Origin: a virus
IMG/VR virus record: IMGVR_UViG_3300025117_000038
Coordinates: 1-64,000 of that record
DNA: 64,000 bases
Strand: one strand, 5' to 3'
The first letter of the stretch is position 1; each line of letters begins with the position of its first letter. Made by a program: the position numbers and the translations under genes. Positions 1 to 8,585 of the stretch are shown piece after piece. Below the pieces are notes generated by a model. It did no database searches, was not told the DNA's origin, and saw only the letters and a list, made by a program, of their open reading frames with translations.

Positions 1-194
1 AATATAGGGATAATTTTCAAACTCCAAAGACAATTATTCTTCACAATGAAAATTATCCCTATATTGAGCGATTGGACAATATAATAGGGATTGAAGAATA
101 TGGACACCCAAAAGGAGAATATACTTTTCACTTGAAAAATAGTGAAATAGAAAAAAAGATAAAAAATATCGAACAAATGATTGTTTTGGATTAA
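1..194 (+). CDS. 3' end of an unidentified protein, cut by the window edge
   Basis: Frame 3 is open from the left edge to a TAA at 192-194 and encodes about 63 residues. The start lies outside the window. The tail is charged, with a Lys/Glu-rich helical stretch before the end. I do not recognise the family. It is followed 22 bases later by the next plus-strand gene, so it probably belongs to the same early operon. Confidence 0.5.
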   Translation, partial: YRDNFQTPKTIILHNENYPYIERLDNIIGIEEYGHPKGEYTFHLKNSEIEKKIKNIEQMIVLD

Positions 195-216
195 AGAATA
201 AATATTAGGATAAAAA

Positions 217-504
217 ATGAATAATCCAAAATTACCCGACCTTAATTTCAAACAAGAACAGTGTCAGGTTTGTGGAAGAATCAATGAGTACCTTGGCAAA
301 AAAAGAAAGGCATGTCATAGTTGTCGTGGGGTATTTGAGAATAGAATTGATATCGCTTATTGGGTAGCTCCTAAAGGGAAGTACCTTATTCAACACAACC
401 AAGAGATTAAAAGACTAAAAACACTTGCTGAATATAGTGAAGAAAGAAGATTACATTATCTTCAAATTAACAAAGAAAAAAAAGATATATCGGGGAAAAA
501 TTAA
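217..504 (+). CDS. Small zinc-finger protein, C-terminus probably frameshifted
   Basis: 95 residues with a CQVC ... CHSC pair near residues 17-36, typical of a treble-clef or zinc-ribbon knuckle. Function unknown. An AGGAT ribosome site precedes the ATG. The frame ends soon after an eight-A run at 476-483. Adding one A would continue the protein through a charged helix (IGEKLNELLEDLHGKVYPL) to a stop near 546, so the present C-terminus may be a sequencing artefact. Confidence 0.6.
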   Translation: MNNPKLPDLNFKQEQCQVCGRINEYLGKKRKACHSCRGVFENRIDIAYWVAPKGKYLIQHNQEIKRLKTLAEYSEERRLHYLQINKEKKDISGKN

Positions 505-569
505 ATGAACTATTAGAAGACCTTCATGGTAAGGTTTATCCACTTTAACATTTTTATTAGAAGATTAAA

Positions 570-1571
570 ATGACCAAAAAAGAAATCATCAAAGAATTGG
601 AAAGTGGTGGAATCATTCAACATGGAAATTTGGTTTACCAAGTACGGGATGGTAGACTAACATACGCCCAAATTGATAAACGGGACTATTGGATTTCCAG
701 TGTTTATGAAAAAACTTCTTTATTTGCTTCGGCAAATGTAAAGACGGCCAAAATTTTTAAGAGTGAGGTTAACATGACACTATCAGATTTATGGAAGGCA
801 ATGGAAAACGGGAAGATAGTTTCTTCCGAAGACGGTACTATCAATTATAAAATTGATAATGGTACTCTTTATAAAAAAAGAGGGAATAGTCCTGATTGGC
901 ATTTGAGTTTTCATAATTATATTACGTTTACCGACAAAGCTATCAATACTACAAAATATATTATTAATGGAAATCCCCTAAAGAAAAAGAAAACAATAAA
1001 AAAAGAGGAAACAATGGATGATGTTATGGTTGCAAGGCAAATTGGTGATGAAATTGGGGCAAAAACAGCCGAAGAAATTTTGCTGAATGGTGGAATTGTT
1101 TCAAAGGAAGCCTGTGGAGTAGTTTATTATAGACTTATCAATAACAATCTCGAATATTTGTACCCCTCAGAGGGGCATTCTAAGTGGGACGATGAGGGAT
1201 GGGATTTAGAAACATTTATTAAATATAACAAAAGTAATAAATTCAGAATTATCTCTTTCGGAGAAAAGGAAAATAAGAAAGCCAAGAAAACACCCAATAC
1301 AACCTATGTTAAGAGTGTCCTTGATTCAATGGGGGATAGTTTTTTCAGTATTAAGTACAAAACCAAAGATGGTCGTATCAAAGAAATGAACTGTCGTACC
1401 GGGGTCAGTAAGTACACTAAGGGTATTGAAGCTAATCGTGCTGAAACTGACTCTGACAAAGGGCTAATCACTCTTTATAGTTTGAGTGACCAAGGATATC
1501 GTAGAGCTATTCTTGAGAATATCATGGAAATAAGGGGGAAGGGGGCAGTTATTACATTCAAAAAGGAGTAA
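570..1571 (+). CDS. Repeat protein with C-terminal phage SH3-barrel-like domain
   Basis: 333 residues. The first 230 hold three diverged copies of a roughly 70-residue unit: a helix containing ExLxxGG or similar, a beta strand with N/YxxxNGxLxY, then a W-rich turn. The copies start near residues 5, 75 and 165, separated by Lys-rich linkers. The last 75 residues (KTKDGRIKEMNCRTGV ... KGLITLYSL) match a small beta-barrel domain common in phage hypothetical proteins. The same domain stands alone at 14439-14759. Probably a nucleic-acid or host-protein binding adaptor; that is inference. Confidence 0.65.
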   Translation: MTKKEIIKELESGGIIQHGNLVYQVRDGRLTYAQIDKRDYWISSVYEKTSLFASANVKTAKIFKSEVNMTLSDLWKAMENGKIVSSEDGTINYKIDNGTLYKKRGNSPDWHLSFHNYITFTDKAINTTKYIINGNPLKKKKTIKKEETMDDVMVARQIGDEIGAKTAEEILLNGGIVSKEACGVVYYRLINNNLEYLYPSEGHSKWDDEGWDLETFIKYNKSNKFRIISFGEKENKKAKKTPNTTYVKSVLDSMGDSFFSIKYKTKDGRIKEMNCRTGVSKYTKGIEANRAETDSDKGLITLYSLSDQGYRRAILENIMEIRGKGAVITFKKE

Positions 1572-1572
1572 T

Positions 1573-1779
1573 ATGTATTTTTCACTCGATTATAATTATG
1601 ACTTTGGCTTCCCTCTCTATATGGTTTATAGAGAGGGAGACTTGGTAAGAGTGTTTTGTAATCATCCTGATTATGGAAATGGGTATAATAACGCTGTAAA
1701 CTTTTTTAATCAATTGTCTATGGGGATGGTGACCGAAGAGGAAGTTACTACCCATAGAAGGAGATTGGGGCAGATATGA
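1573..1779 (+). CDS. Small hypothetical protein
   Basis: 68 residues, aromatic-rich N-terminus and basic C-terminus. The ATG lies next to the stop of the upstream gene, and its own end overlaps the next ATG by four bases, so it is translationally coupled on both sides. No recognisable domain. Confidence 0.55.
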   Translation: MYFSLDYNYDFGFPLYMVYREGDLVRVFCNHPDYGNGYNNAVNFFNQLSMGMVTEEEVTTHRRRLGQI

Positions 1780-1958
1780 CATACAAAGAACTTTTTGAAA
1801 AAATAAAAACATTCAATCAAAATGACCTAAATAAAGATGTTACTGTCTATGATAAAAATACTGATGAATTTTTTAGAGTTACTAATTTCGGTCGAATTGA
1901 TGAAAGTCACAGTGATATTCTTCAGTTTGGTCATCCTTTTATAGTGATAGGAGAATAA
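1776..1958 (+). CDS. Small conserved phage protein (MTYKEL type)
   Basis: 60 residues starting MTYKELFEKIKTF, with a central VTVYDKNTDEFF strand and a C-terminal GHPFIVIGE. Short proteins of this pattern recur in phage early regions; their role is not known to me. ATGA overlap with the preceding gene. Confidence 0.6.
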   Translation: MTYKELFEKIKTFNQNDLNKDVTVYDKNTDEFFRVTNFGRIDESHSDILQFGHPFIVIGE

Positions 1959-2192
1959 ATGGAAAAGAATTTATGTGGAAAGACGGTCAAGAAAGAAAAT
2001 CCATACGAGATATGGTCAAGTTATGATGGTAGTTGGAAATGGTATGTTCTAAAGAAATACCAGTCACCGTCAAAAGAAAAAATAAATCCTTACGCAAGAT
2101 GGTTTTGTTATGTAACATCACCATTGTGTGATGGAGAATATGGCGACGTTTATGTTAGTGAAATTAAAAGTGTAGGAGAAAAAATTAAATGA
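1959..2192 (+). CDS. Conserved phage small protein (NPYEIW...DGSWKW...YARWFCYV)
   Basis: 77 residues. NPYEIW, DGSWKWYVLKKYQ, NPYARWFCYVTSP and GDVYVSEIK form a pattern I recognise from many phage and prophage hypothetical proteins of unknown role. Immediately follows the previous stop and overlaps the next start (ATGA). Confidence 0.65.
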   Translation: MEKNLCGKTVKKENPYEIWSSYDGSWKWYVLKKYQSPSKEKINPYARWFCYVTSPLCDGEYGDVYVSEIKSVGEKIK

Positions 2193-2398
2193 GTTATATT
2201 AATCATCCGAATTTTCAAGGGTATGGGGACAATCTTGGAACTTTTGATTTGGGTAGAGAAGTTAATGGAGTGTGGGTAGTCGCACTACGAAACAAAATAA
2301 GAATAACCAGTGTCGATAGAACGGTCATTATAGGTGATGAACCAGTTATAAAGATTGACGACATCATCCACGTTGATGCAAAATATATCGAGAGGTAA
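2189..2398 (+). CDS. Hypothetical protein
   Basis: 69 residues, mostly predicted beta strands (VWVVALRNKIRITSV, TVIIGDEPVIKID), possibly a small barrel. Translationally coupled to the upstream gene. No family recognised. Confidence 0.5.
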   Translation: MSYINHPNFQGYGDNLGTFDLGREVNGVWVVALRNKIRITSVDRTVIIGDEPVIKIDDIIHVDAKYIER

Positions 2399-2400
2399 TT

Positions 2401-2466
2401 ATGGACTTTACATATCTCAATCAACCACCAAGAAAATGGACATTTGAACAACCACTGTGTTGGTAG
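2401..2466 (+). CDS. Possible 21-residue peptide
   Basis: ATG two bases after the previous stop, with GAGAGG about seven bases upstream. It encodes 21 residues rich in Pro and Trp. It fits the tight gene spacing but is too short to call real from sequence alone. Confidence 0.25.
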   Translation: MDFTYLNQPPRKWTFEQPLCW

Positions 2467-2479
2467 AAAGGAAACTATA

Positions 2480-2647
2480 ATGTCTAACATGAGTTATTGT
2501 AGATTTCGTAATACATTAAAGGACTTACAGGATTGCTATGATAATTGGGACAATGAAACATCTTTTGAAGAAGAGGTATCAAAAGAGAAATTAGTAAATC
2601 TTTGCCAAGATATCATTAGTGATTATAGTGAGGAAGAAGATGTTTAA
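2480..2647 (+). CDS. Conserved phage protein (MSNMSYCRFxNTLxDLQDCYxxW)
   Basis: 55 residues. I start at the internal ATG because AAAGGA precedes it and the family begins MSNMSYCRF. The pattern MSYCRFRNTLKDLQDCYDNW is widespread in phages and some bacteria; function unknown. The acidic C-terminus overlaps the next gene by eight bases. Confidence 0.7.
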   Translation: MSNMSYCRFRNTLKDLQDCYDNWDNETSFEEEVSKEKLVNLCQDIISDYSEEEDV

Positions 2648-2858
2648 TTCAGAACAAGAAGCATTGGATTGGTTTAATAGAGACAAAAACGACCAAGAGG
2701 AGATTTCGGTTTTTCAATGTGACTGTTGCGGTCAATGGTCGGCACTTGAAACAGATGATACAAATGGACAGATAGTTGAATTGCTAAATGGTAAATACAC
2801 CGAATATCTATGTATTGATTGCGAATCATTTTTATCAAGACCGGATAATTTTCAGTAA
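2640..2858 (+). CDS. Small zinc-knuckle protein
   Basis: 72 residues with CDCCGQW at about 24-30 and CIDC near 59-62, consistent with a single zinc-binding knuckle. The start at 2640 is chosen because GAGGAAGAAG precedes it. Role unknown; such proteins are frequent in phage early operons. Confidence 0.55.
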   Translation: MFNSEQEALDWFNRDKNDQEEISVFQCDCCGQWSALETDDTNGQIVELLNGKYTEYLCIDCESFLSRPDNFQ

Positions 2859-2896
2859 TATTTTCGTAAAAAATTTTAGAAAACAAAGGATAAACA

Positions 2897-3244
2897 ATGA
2901 CTACAATATACAGTAGAAATGCATCAACAAGAATTGTTAATGCATTTAATAATACCAAAGTTCCAATGTCAATGGTATTTCCAAAAGAAAGAAGAGATAT
3001 CGACACTCCGATACATGAAATCATAGAAGATTGTTTCTCTGATTTAATACAAGATTATCTGACAATGCGCCATCTTGTCCTTATAATATCACGTACTATG
3101 GGGAACAGGTCTATCGAACAAATAAGAAAGTGCGATGGAATTAATGATGGCCAAATGAAATCGGGGATATTGGGGGATATTATTGAAATGGCAAGAACTC
3201 GTGAAGAAAGAATAATTCCATTAAATAAAATTTATGGAGAATAA
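2897..3244 (+). CDS. Hypothetical protein, mostly helical
   Basis: 115 residues, with a central acidic helix (IHEIIEDCFSDLIQDYLTM) and a basic C-terminus. AAAGGA ribosome site. No domain recognised. Confidence 0.55.
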   Translation: MTTIYSRNASTRIVNAFNNTKVPMSMVFPKERRDIDTPIHEIIEDCFSDLIQDYLTMRHLVLIISRTMGNRSIEQIRKCDGINDGQMKSGILGDIIEMARTREERIIPLNKIYGE

Positions 3245-3300
3245 AAACTATGGAAATAGGAACAATTTTATACAAATTGGGAAATAAAGGAGAAAATTGA

Positions 3301-3597
3301 ATGATGAACTTTCATTATGAGGTTATAAGAGAGAAGTGGGCTAAACTCAAACGGCACAGATATTGGTTCGATGTTATCGACTTCAACATCAGGCTGTCAT
3401 ATTATTATGAGGAATCGCGCCCCACCACACGGCATAAATATAGAACAGACCGCTATTATAACTACTATGATAGACGCGAATCAAATATAAAAATTGAGAA
3501 CATCATTATTCCCGATGACGTGAAAAATGAAGCCCTTTTCAGGATTCGCTATATGATTGATTTTAAGGAGGACAAAAATGAAATTCAAAAAAGTTAA
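3301..3597 (+). CDS. Hypothetical Tyr/Arg-rich protein
   Basis: 98 residues with a high content of Tyr and Arg in the middle (residues 40-65) and a basic N-terminal helix. GGAGAAAA lies just before the ATG. Its end overlaps the next gene by 20 bases. No family recognised. Confidence 0.5.
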   Translation: MMNFHYEVIREKWAKLKRHRYWFDVIDFNIRLSYYYEESRPTTRHKYRTDRYYNYYDRRESNIKIENIIIPDDVKNEALFRIRYMIDFKEDKNEIQKS

Positions 3598-3976
3598 TCT
3601 AAGTGAACATCAGATAGGATTAGTTTACTACTTACTCAGAAAAGTAAGGGAGCACTTTCTTCTTAAGTCAAGAGAAGAGGATGTTTTCAGAGTAGATGAA
3701 ATCATCGAAGAGATTCTATTAAGATTTCACTTGAAGAAGAAAAATAACATCAACTACAAAGACCCCTCTGATATTGAAGATGATTGGGAATTGGAACCGA
3801 TGGTGGTTAAGGAATTACATACTGATAGAATCTATTCCGATGGAATAACTGCTCATTGTATTAAATGCAAATACAAAGGAGATGGATTCAGAGAATACAA
3901 CTTACATCACAGTGATTTACTATTAATCGAATGCCCACGATGTGGAGAGGGGAACTACTATCAAAAAGGAGACTAA
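3578..3976 (+). CDS. Hypothetical protein with C-terminal zinc ribbon
   Basis: 132 residues. Start chosen at 3578 because AAGGAGG precedes it. The first 60 residues are charged helices. The C-terminal 45 carry CIKC and CPRC separated by about 25 residues, a zinc-ribbon arrangement. Function unknown. Confidence 0.6.
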   Translation: MKFKKVNLSEHQIGLVYYLLRKVREHFLLKSREEDVFRVDEIIEEILLRFHLKKKNNINYKDPSDIEDDWELEPMVVKELHTDRIYSDGITAHCIKCKYKGDGFREYNLHHSDLLLIECPRCGEGNYYQKGD

Positions 3977-4180
3977 ATGTTCGCTTTTACGGTAAAAATA
4001 AAGGTCGTTTATAAAGGATGTCCATATGATGTCGGCACGATAGGATATTTTGGTGGGGTTGATTGTACCAATGGAATAGGATATTTCGAAAAACACAAAT
4101 CCCTTCTGAGGAAAAGATATAGACTACCATTTAAGAATGTGGAAATTTTAGGGAGAAATAATGATGAACAAATTTATTGA
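3977..4180 (+). CDS. Small beta-rich hypothetical protein
   Basis: 67 residues; a strand-rich core (FTVKIKVVYKGCPYDVGTIG) resembling a small SH3-like barrel. Abuts the preceding stop and overlaps the sigma-like gene by 20 bases. Confidence 0.5.
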   Translation: MFAFTVKIKVVYKGCPYDVGTIGYFGGVDCTNGIGYFEKHKSLLRKRYRLPFKNVEILGRNNDEQIY

Positions 4181-4661
4181 GTTACAAAATAAAACAATCA
4201 GAATAAGCAGAAGCAAATACTTTTCCAACATTGAGGATATTTTTGATGTTGAGGAAAGGATTCTCAACCGTATTACCAAACTAATAGAAGATGATACCAA
4301 TGGGAATAAATTAGAAGAACGAGACATTAACGTGTGGCAAATAGTGCGGTCTTCAGTGATTGATTCTGACAGAGCAGAAAAAAGGTTTTATAATTATTCT
4401 CAAGAAAAACAATCTCTTCATCAACTTCAAACACCAAAGGATTATACACTATTGTATCAGGCAATTGAAAACTTACCATATAATTATAAAAGAGCCATTG
4501 AACTTAATTTTTTCGATGGTTATCAAATACATGAAATTGCTCAGGTCATGGAATGTTCTTTGGGTACAGCCAGTCGATGGAGAAAAGAAGGCCTAAAAGA
4601 ATTGAAAAAGAAAATAGAAAAAACATCATCCGTATTAAAAGAATTCAGAATAGGAGAATAA
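4161..4661 (+). CDS. Sigma-70-like RNA polymerase factor (first of three)
   Basis: 166 residues. The C-terminal 60 (AIENLPYNYKRAIELNFFDG ... IAQVMECSLGTASRWRKEG) match sigma region 4: a conserved LP-x4-R-x-L helix then a helix-turn-helix with GTASRW in the recognition helix. The N-terminal half is too diverged to identify region 2 confidently. It could be an ECF-type sigma directing host polymerase to phage promoters, or only a region-4 DNA-binding protein. Confidence 0.6.
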   Translation: MMNKFIELQNKTIRISRSKYFSNIEDIFDVEERILNRITKLIEDDTNGNKLEERDINVWQIVRSSVIDSDRAEKRFYNYSQEKQSLHQLQTPKDYTLLYQAIENLPYNYKRAIELNFFDGYQIHEIAQVMECSLGTASRWRKEGLKELKKKIEKTSSVLKEFRIGE

Positions 4662-4663
4662 AA

Positions 4664-4870
4664 ATGAATAAAATATATTCAATCGAAACAGCTAAAGAAA
4701 GATTATACGGAAGACAGAAAGTAAGACGGGTTGATGGTACAATCTTTCATGCAGAAAAAGTCGGCAGGAGAGTCTACGTTTTCGCAAAACGTAAGGGTAA
4801 ACCAACACCATACTGTCCAAGTATCGGAACATTTGGTGTTTTGAATAAAAACATGAAATTCACAAAATAA
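4664..4870 (+). CDS. Small basic hypothetical protein
   Basis: 68 residues; the start follows AGGAGAATAAAA and the upstream stop by two bases. Basic, with strands (GTIFHAEKVGRRVYVFAKRK). Possible nucleic-acid binding from charge only. It sits directly before rtcB. Confidence 0.5.
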   Translation: MNKIYSIETAKERLYGRQKVRRVDGTIFHAEKVGRRVYVFAKRKGKPTPYCPSIGTFGVLNKNMKFTK

Positions 4871-4882
4871 AAGGAAAATATT

Positions 4883-6037
4883 ATGTATAAAATTTACAAC
4901 GCAATATCTTTAATCCCCGAAGAAGAAATTGAATTAAGTGCTTTAGAGCAGATTGCAAGAGTTTCAAAACATCCTTACTTGGACGCCCCGTTTATTATTC
5001 TCCCCGATGTTCACGCAGGTGAGGGGGCAACTATCGGGTCGGTTATTCCACTCATTAATTTTATTTCACCGAGCATGATTGGGTATGATATCGGATGTGG
5101 AATATGGTGTGAAAGACTTGACTTTGGACATGCTCCTTTTGATAACATCTCTCTTGCAAGATTGGAAGATTTTATCAGAACGAATATTCCACTGGGATTC
5201 AATCATCGTACAACCGTTGACGGTATTGGGGATTTTGTTTACAAAACAGGGCAAAGATTTATCAGTGAAACATTCGAAATAAACGAAAAATACAATCTCA
5301 ATGCATTACTCTCACTCGGTACTCTTGGCGGTGGGAATCATTTTATTGAACTTACCAGAGGAGATGATGGGTTTGTTTATCTATTAATTCATTCTGGGTC
5401 AAGAAATATCGGGCATCGTATTGCATCGGAGTATATGGAAAAAGCCAAAACTACGGCAGAATATACCAATGGGCTCATCCCAACTGGTTTAGGTGGGTTC
5501 TCCGAAGGCGATGATGATTATGATAATTACTATGAAGAATATCTTTATGCTACTTCTTTTGCTCATCAAAATAGAAACATCATGGCTAAATTGATTATTA
5601 ATTACATGGCTCAAGAAGGTTTAATCAGTGGTAGTTTGGGATGGATTGATACTCCACATAATTTTCTTCACGTCGATATTATTAACAGTCAAATAATTCA
5701 TTATAAAGGAGCCATTAATGCTTTTGATAGTGCTATCGTGGCCGGGTCAATGGGAACCAACAGTTATATAGTACAATCAACACCTGAAGCACAGAAAATT
5801 CATTGGGCATGTTCGCATGGTGCAGGTCGCAGATTTTCGAGAAAACAAGCTAAGGAGATTTTGTCGGTAGATGATTTTAAGAGGATGGTAAGAGATGTTT
5901 ATGGATGTCAAACTGACCAGAACCATATTGACGAGTCTCCTATGGCGTATAAAGATATCGAATATGTTATGGAATCGCAAGGAAAAACAATTGTCATTAA
6001 AACCAAGTTGACTCCATTTTTTAACATTAAGGGGTAA
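4883..6037 (+). CDS. rtcB: RtcB-type RNA-splicing ligase
   Basis: 384 residues. RtcB joins 2',3'-cyclic phosphate or 3'-phosphate RNA ends to 5'-OH ends using GTP and Mn2+. Visible family signatures: ILPDVHAGEGATIGSVIP and IGYDIGCG (metal-binding Asp, His and Cys), GTLGGGNHFIE (metal-binding His) and the guanylylation motif SHGAGR near residue 310. Shorter than the roughly 400-480 residues usual for bacterial RtcB but with all core motifs. GGAAAATATT precedes the ATG. In this genome the likely substrates are cleaved or interrupted tRNAs; that is inference from the tRNA array at 23-32 kb. Confidence 0.9.
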   Translation: MYKIYNAISLIPEEEIELSALEQIARVSKHPYLDAPFIILPDVHAGEGATIGSVIPLINFISPSMIGYDIGCGIWCERLDFGHAPFDNISLARLEDFIRTNIPLGFNHRTTVDGIGDFVYKTGQRFISETFEINEKYNLNALLSLGTLGGGNHFIELTRGDDGFVYLLIHSGSRNIGHRIASEYMEKAKTTAEYTNGLIPTGLGGFSEGDDDYDNYYEEYLYATSFAHQNRNIMAKLIINYMAQEGLISGSLGWIDTPHNFLHVDIINSQIIHYKGAINAFDSAIVAGSMGTNSYIVQSTPEAQKIHWACSHGAGRRFSRKQAKEILSVDDFKRMVRDVYGCQTDQNHIDESPMAYKDIEYVMESQGKTIVIKTKLTPFFNIKG

Positions 6038-6039
6038 TT

Positions 6040-6198
6040 ATGTCTATATTAGAAACACTTTTTGGTGCATTTATACTGGGATTGTTGCTTTTTATAAATG
6101 CTCTTATGGAATATCCAAGTCCTACATTTTTCGAAGGTATGATGGGTATTTTTATTATCAGAATACTACTTTATGTCTTTGACAAGGAAGATATATGA
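6040..6198 (+). CDS. Small membrane protein
   Basis: 52 residues with two hydrophobic segments (residues 4-22 and about 30-47) and a charged tail KEDI. Starts two bases after rtcB and overlaps the radical SAM gene by ATGA, so it lies inside the operon. No known family. Confidence 0.5.
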   Translation: MSILETLFGAFILGLLLFINALMEYPSPTFFEGMMGIFIIRILLYVFDKEDI

Positions 6199-7169
6199 AA
6201 TTAGAAGATATCGGTTTTTATACCTTATCAGATTATAGAGTAAGTCAAGCTTCGGCACAGTCTCCCCTGTGGCGATGTGAATTGATTTTGACTGATAGGT
6301 GCAATTTCAAATGCAACTATTGTAGAGGATTAAAAACAAACATACAAGGTGACCTTAATTGGAATGAGGCACATCGAATTGTTGATTATTGGATATCTCA
6401 GGGACTAAAGAATATTAGATTCTCAGGTGGTGAACCGATGGTGAAATATGACTTGTTGTGTTCTTTGGTCAGGAAATGCAAAAAAGCCGGGGTCGAACAC
6501 ATCGCCATATCAACTAATGGTTCTTATCCTCTTGGGAAGTATTATTACCTGCACTCTCTTGGTGTTAACGATTTCTCAATATCATTTGATAGTGCCTTTT
6601 GTTGTACTGCCGAATTAATGTCGGGGAAGTGTAATTCATTTGAAACCATCTGTACTAATATTGAAGAATTAGCACGTATTACATATGTAACATTAGGAAT
6701 TGTGTTTACTCCCGATAATGTTGGTCATGCTCTTGATACAATCGGCAGGGGACATTCTTTTAACCCTGCTGACATCAGGATTATTCCTTCGGCACAGTAT
6801 AACAAACAATTGTCTGATATAGGGAAAAATATTGATAATTCTCTCTTAGAGTGCCATCCCATTTTGAAATATCGGATAAATAATATTCGTGATGGTCGTC
6901 ATGTCAGGGGTATTGATAAATCTTGTGACAGATGTTATATGGCTCTTGATGATATGGCTGTGGCTCAGGGATATCATTTCCCTTGTATTATTTACATGAG
7001 AGAGCAGGGTGATTATATTGGTAAGATTGGTGCATTCACAAGACGAGACAGGTTTATGTGGGTAATCGGTCATGATATATCAAATGACCCTATTTGCAAG
7101 AAAAATTGTCTTGATGTTTGTGTTGATTATAATATGAAATTCAAAGAAAGGTTATTAAATGGACAATGA
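6195..7169 (+). CDS. Radical SAM protein
   Basis: 324 residues. The N-terminus carries CNFKCNYC, the CX3CX2C motif that binds the SAM-cleaving 4Fe-4S cluster, followed by FSGGEP, the SAM-binding GGE motif. The C-terminal third has further Cys (SCDRCY, FPC, CKKNCLDVC), suggesting a SPASM or twitch domain with auxiliary cluster. The substrate is unknown; tRNA or peptide modification are both possible. Coupled to the small membrane protein upstream. Confidence 0.8.
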   Translation: MKLEDIGFYTLSDYRVSQASAQSPLWRCELILTDRCNFKCNYCRGLKTNIQGDLNWNEAHRIVDYWISQGLKNIRFSGGEPMVKYDLLCSLVRKCKKAGVEHIAISTNGSYPLGKYYYLHSLGVNDFSISFDSAFCCTAELMSGKCNSFETICTNIEELARITYVTLGIVFTPDNVGHALDTIGRGHSFNPADIRIIPSAQYNKQLSDIGKNIDNSLLECHPILKYRINNIRDGRHVRGIDKSCDRCYMALDDMAVAQGYHFPCIIYMREQGDYIGKIGAFTRRDRFMWVIGHDISNDPICKKNCLDVCVDYNMKFKERLLNGQ

Positions 7170-7220
7170 AAGATTGGAAAAATTAAAAAATATGATAGAA
7201 AAAACCAAAGGAGAATAAAA

Positions 7221-7616
7221 ATGAATAAGTGGATGAAAACCGATAGGGAAATAATTAAAAAAACTATTCAACATAAAATTGACCCGTTGATAGGTGCAAT
7301 ACGAAGGGGAGATAAAAAAATCAGAGTCAGAGATATTATGGATGGGAATTCACAGAAAAAATCGAAAAGTCTTTGGACGTTTTTTAATTCTGTCGTACAT
7401 TGTGGATGTTGTCAGAAGTATCGAATTGAGGGGGGTAATTGTGGAAGTTGTCCCTTGTATGATAAATATACACACAAAGCATGTTGCGAAACCGATATTT
7501 ACAATCGGTGTGACAAAAGTATAAATGATTATGTATTTGAAAATGGTAGTCCAATCGTAGCGATTGTAAGTTTAATAGAATTAAAAAATTGGGTTTTTTC
7601 AAGGATAGGAAAATAA
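7221..7616 (+). CDS. Cys-rich protein, paralogue of the gene at 8169
   Basis: 131 residues: a basic helix, then a Cys-rich centre (HCGCCQKY ... NCGSCPLYD ... ACCE), then a C-terminal helix. The CxxC ... NCxxCPL ... C order recurs at 8169-8585, so the two are duplicates. Likely zinc-binding; function unknown. AAAGGAG ribosome site. Confidence 0.6.
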   Translation: MNKWMKTDREIIKKTIQHKIDPLIGAIRRGDKKIRVRDIMDGNSQKKSKSLWTFFNSVVHCGCCQKYRIEGGNCGSCPLYDKYTHKACCETDIYNRCDKSINDYVFENGSPIVAIVSLIELKNWVFSRIGK

Positions 7617-7805
7617 ATGGAAATAGAAGTCAGAGAAAATCCGAGGGTAGCTCATTCATATGATGTTATTGTATGGTTCAAAGATTTCCCATATGGGTTG
7701 AGCCATCATCTTTTAGAGAGACGGTCATATGAGGTAGCGGTTGAACTTGCTAACGAAATAAAAGACAGTTTAGTGTTCATGAAAATAAAAAAGAGGAGAG
7801 TATGA
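7617..7805 (+). CDS. Small hypothetical protein
   Basis: 62 residues; N-terminal strands then an amphipathic helix ending in KIKKRRV. Abuts the previous stop; ATGA overlap with the next gene. Confidence 0.5.
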   Translation: MEIEVRENPRVAHSYDVIVWFKDFPYGLSHHLLERRSYEVAVELANEIKDSLVFMKIKKRRV

Positions 7806-8188
7806 AAGTTTCAGCAAAAAAAATGAGAGAAAAATTGAGGGAGAAACATATTTTTAACTCTTTTCAGTTAGCTGGGCATGGAAATGTTTATATAACAAAA
7901 CAAAATCAAGACCGTGGAAGATGGTCACAACCTGCTAAATATGTAGTTGTTCGTCCAGGATTCATAACTAATTCTAGTGCTCCTTGGTATGATAGTGGTT
8001 GTAAGGTTTTTACTATTCGCGGCAGGGATGAAGAGAAGGGGTGTTTAGAGGAAGCACAAGAATGGGCATCCAAAAAGTATAATATCGAAGAGTGGGGTAA
8101 GACTCCATTCGGAACTTGGATGGATAGTAAGGTTCTATCAAAAAGATTAAAAGAGATAGGAGTGACAGATGATAGAAAAGGCAATTAA
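7802..8188 (+). CDS. Hypothetical protein
   Basis: 128 residues; basic N-terminal helix, strands (GNVYITKQ, KYVVVRPGF) and an acidic helix EEAQEWASKKY. GAGGAGAG precedes the ATG. No domain recognised. Confidence 0.5.
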   Translation: MKVSAKKMREKLREKHIFNSFQLAGHGNVYITKQNQDRGRWSQPAKYVVVRPGFITNSSAPWYDSGCKVFTIRGRDEEKGCLEEAQEWASKKYNIEEWGKTPFGTWMDSKVLSKRLKEIGVTDDRKGN

Positions 8189-8585
8189 ATTAACCATTAC
8201 TCACAAGATTATCCCTATTATCAATCGTGTAAAGCGAGGGAAGTGGAGAATAAGAGCCAGTACGTTTGCGATTGATAAGTATATAAACAGTATTAAATGT
8301 AATTCTGTTATATCCAAAAAAAACGATTTACAAAACGTAAGTGAGAAAAAAGAAAATTACGATTTACTTAAGTTTTTTGGTACTTACAAACATTGTGCTG
8401 TTTGTGTAGAAATGAGTTTCAATTGTATTGATTGTCCTTTGGGTGATTTTAGGGGCAAGAAGCAGATTCCATGTTTCCATAAAACTCTTTATAAGAGAAT
8501 TGAAAGGTTATTGAAAGACGAGAATCCATCGGTAGTCGAGGATTTGGAAAAATTAAAAGAATGGATGGAAGGAAAGATAAAATGA
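8169..8585 (+). CDS. Cys-rich protein, paralogue of the gene at 7221
   Basis: 138 residues. HCAVC ... NCIDCPLGD ... PCFH reproduces the Cys spacing of the protein at 7221, within a basic N-terminus and helical C-terminus. Probable zinc-binding protein from a local duplication with two small genes in between. Confidence 0.6.
   Translation: MIEKAIKLTITHKIIPIINRVKRGKWRIRASTFAIDKYINSIKCNSVISKKNDLQNVSEKKENYDLLKFFGTYKHCAVCVEMSFNCIDCPLGDFRGKKQIPCFHKTLYKRIERLLKDENPSVVEDLEKLKEWMEGKIK

Noticed and set aside
3250-3300. 16-codon frame MEIGTILYKLGNKGEN
   Set aside because: Likely just spacer carrying the ribosome site of the next gene.
7159-7218. 19-residue frame overlapping the radical SAM stop
   Set aside because: Good coupling but too short to support as a gene; its 3' end contains the AAAGGAG site of the next gene.
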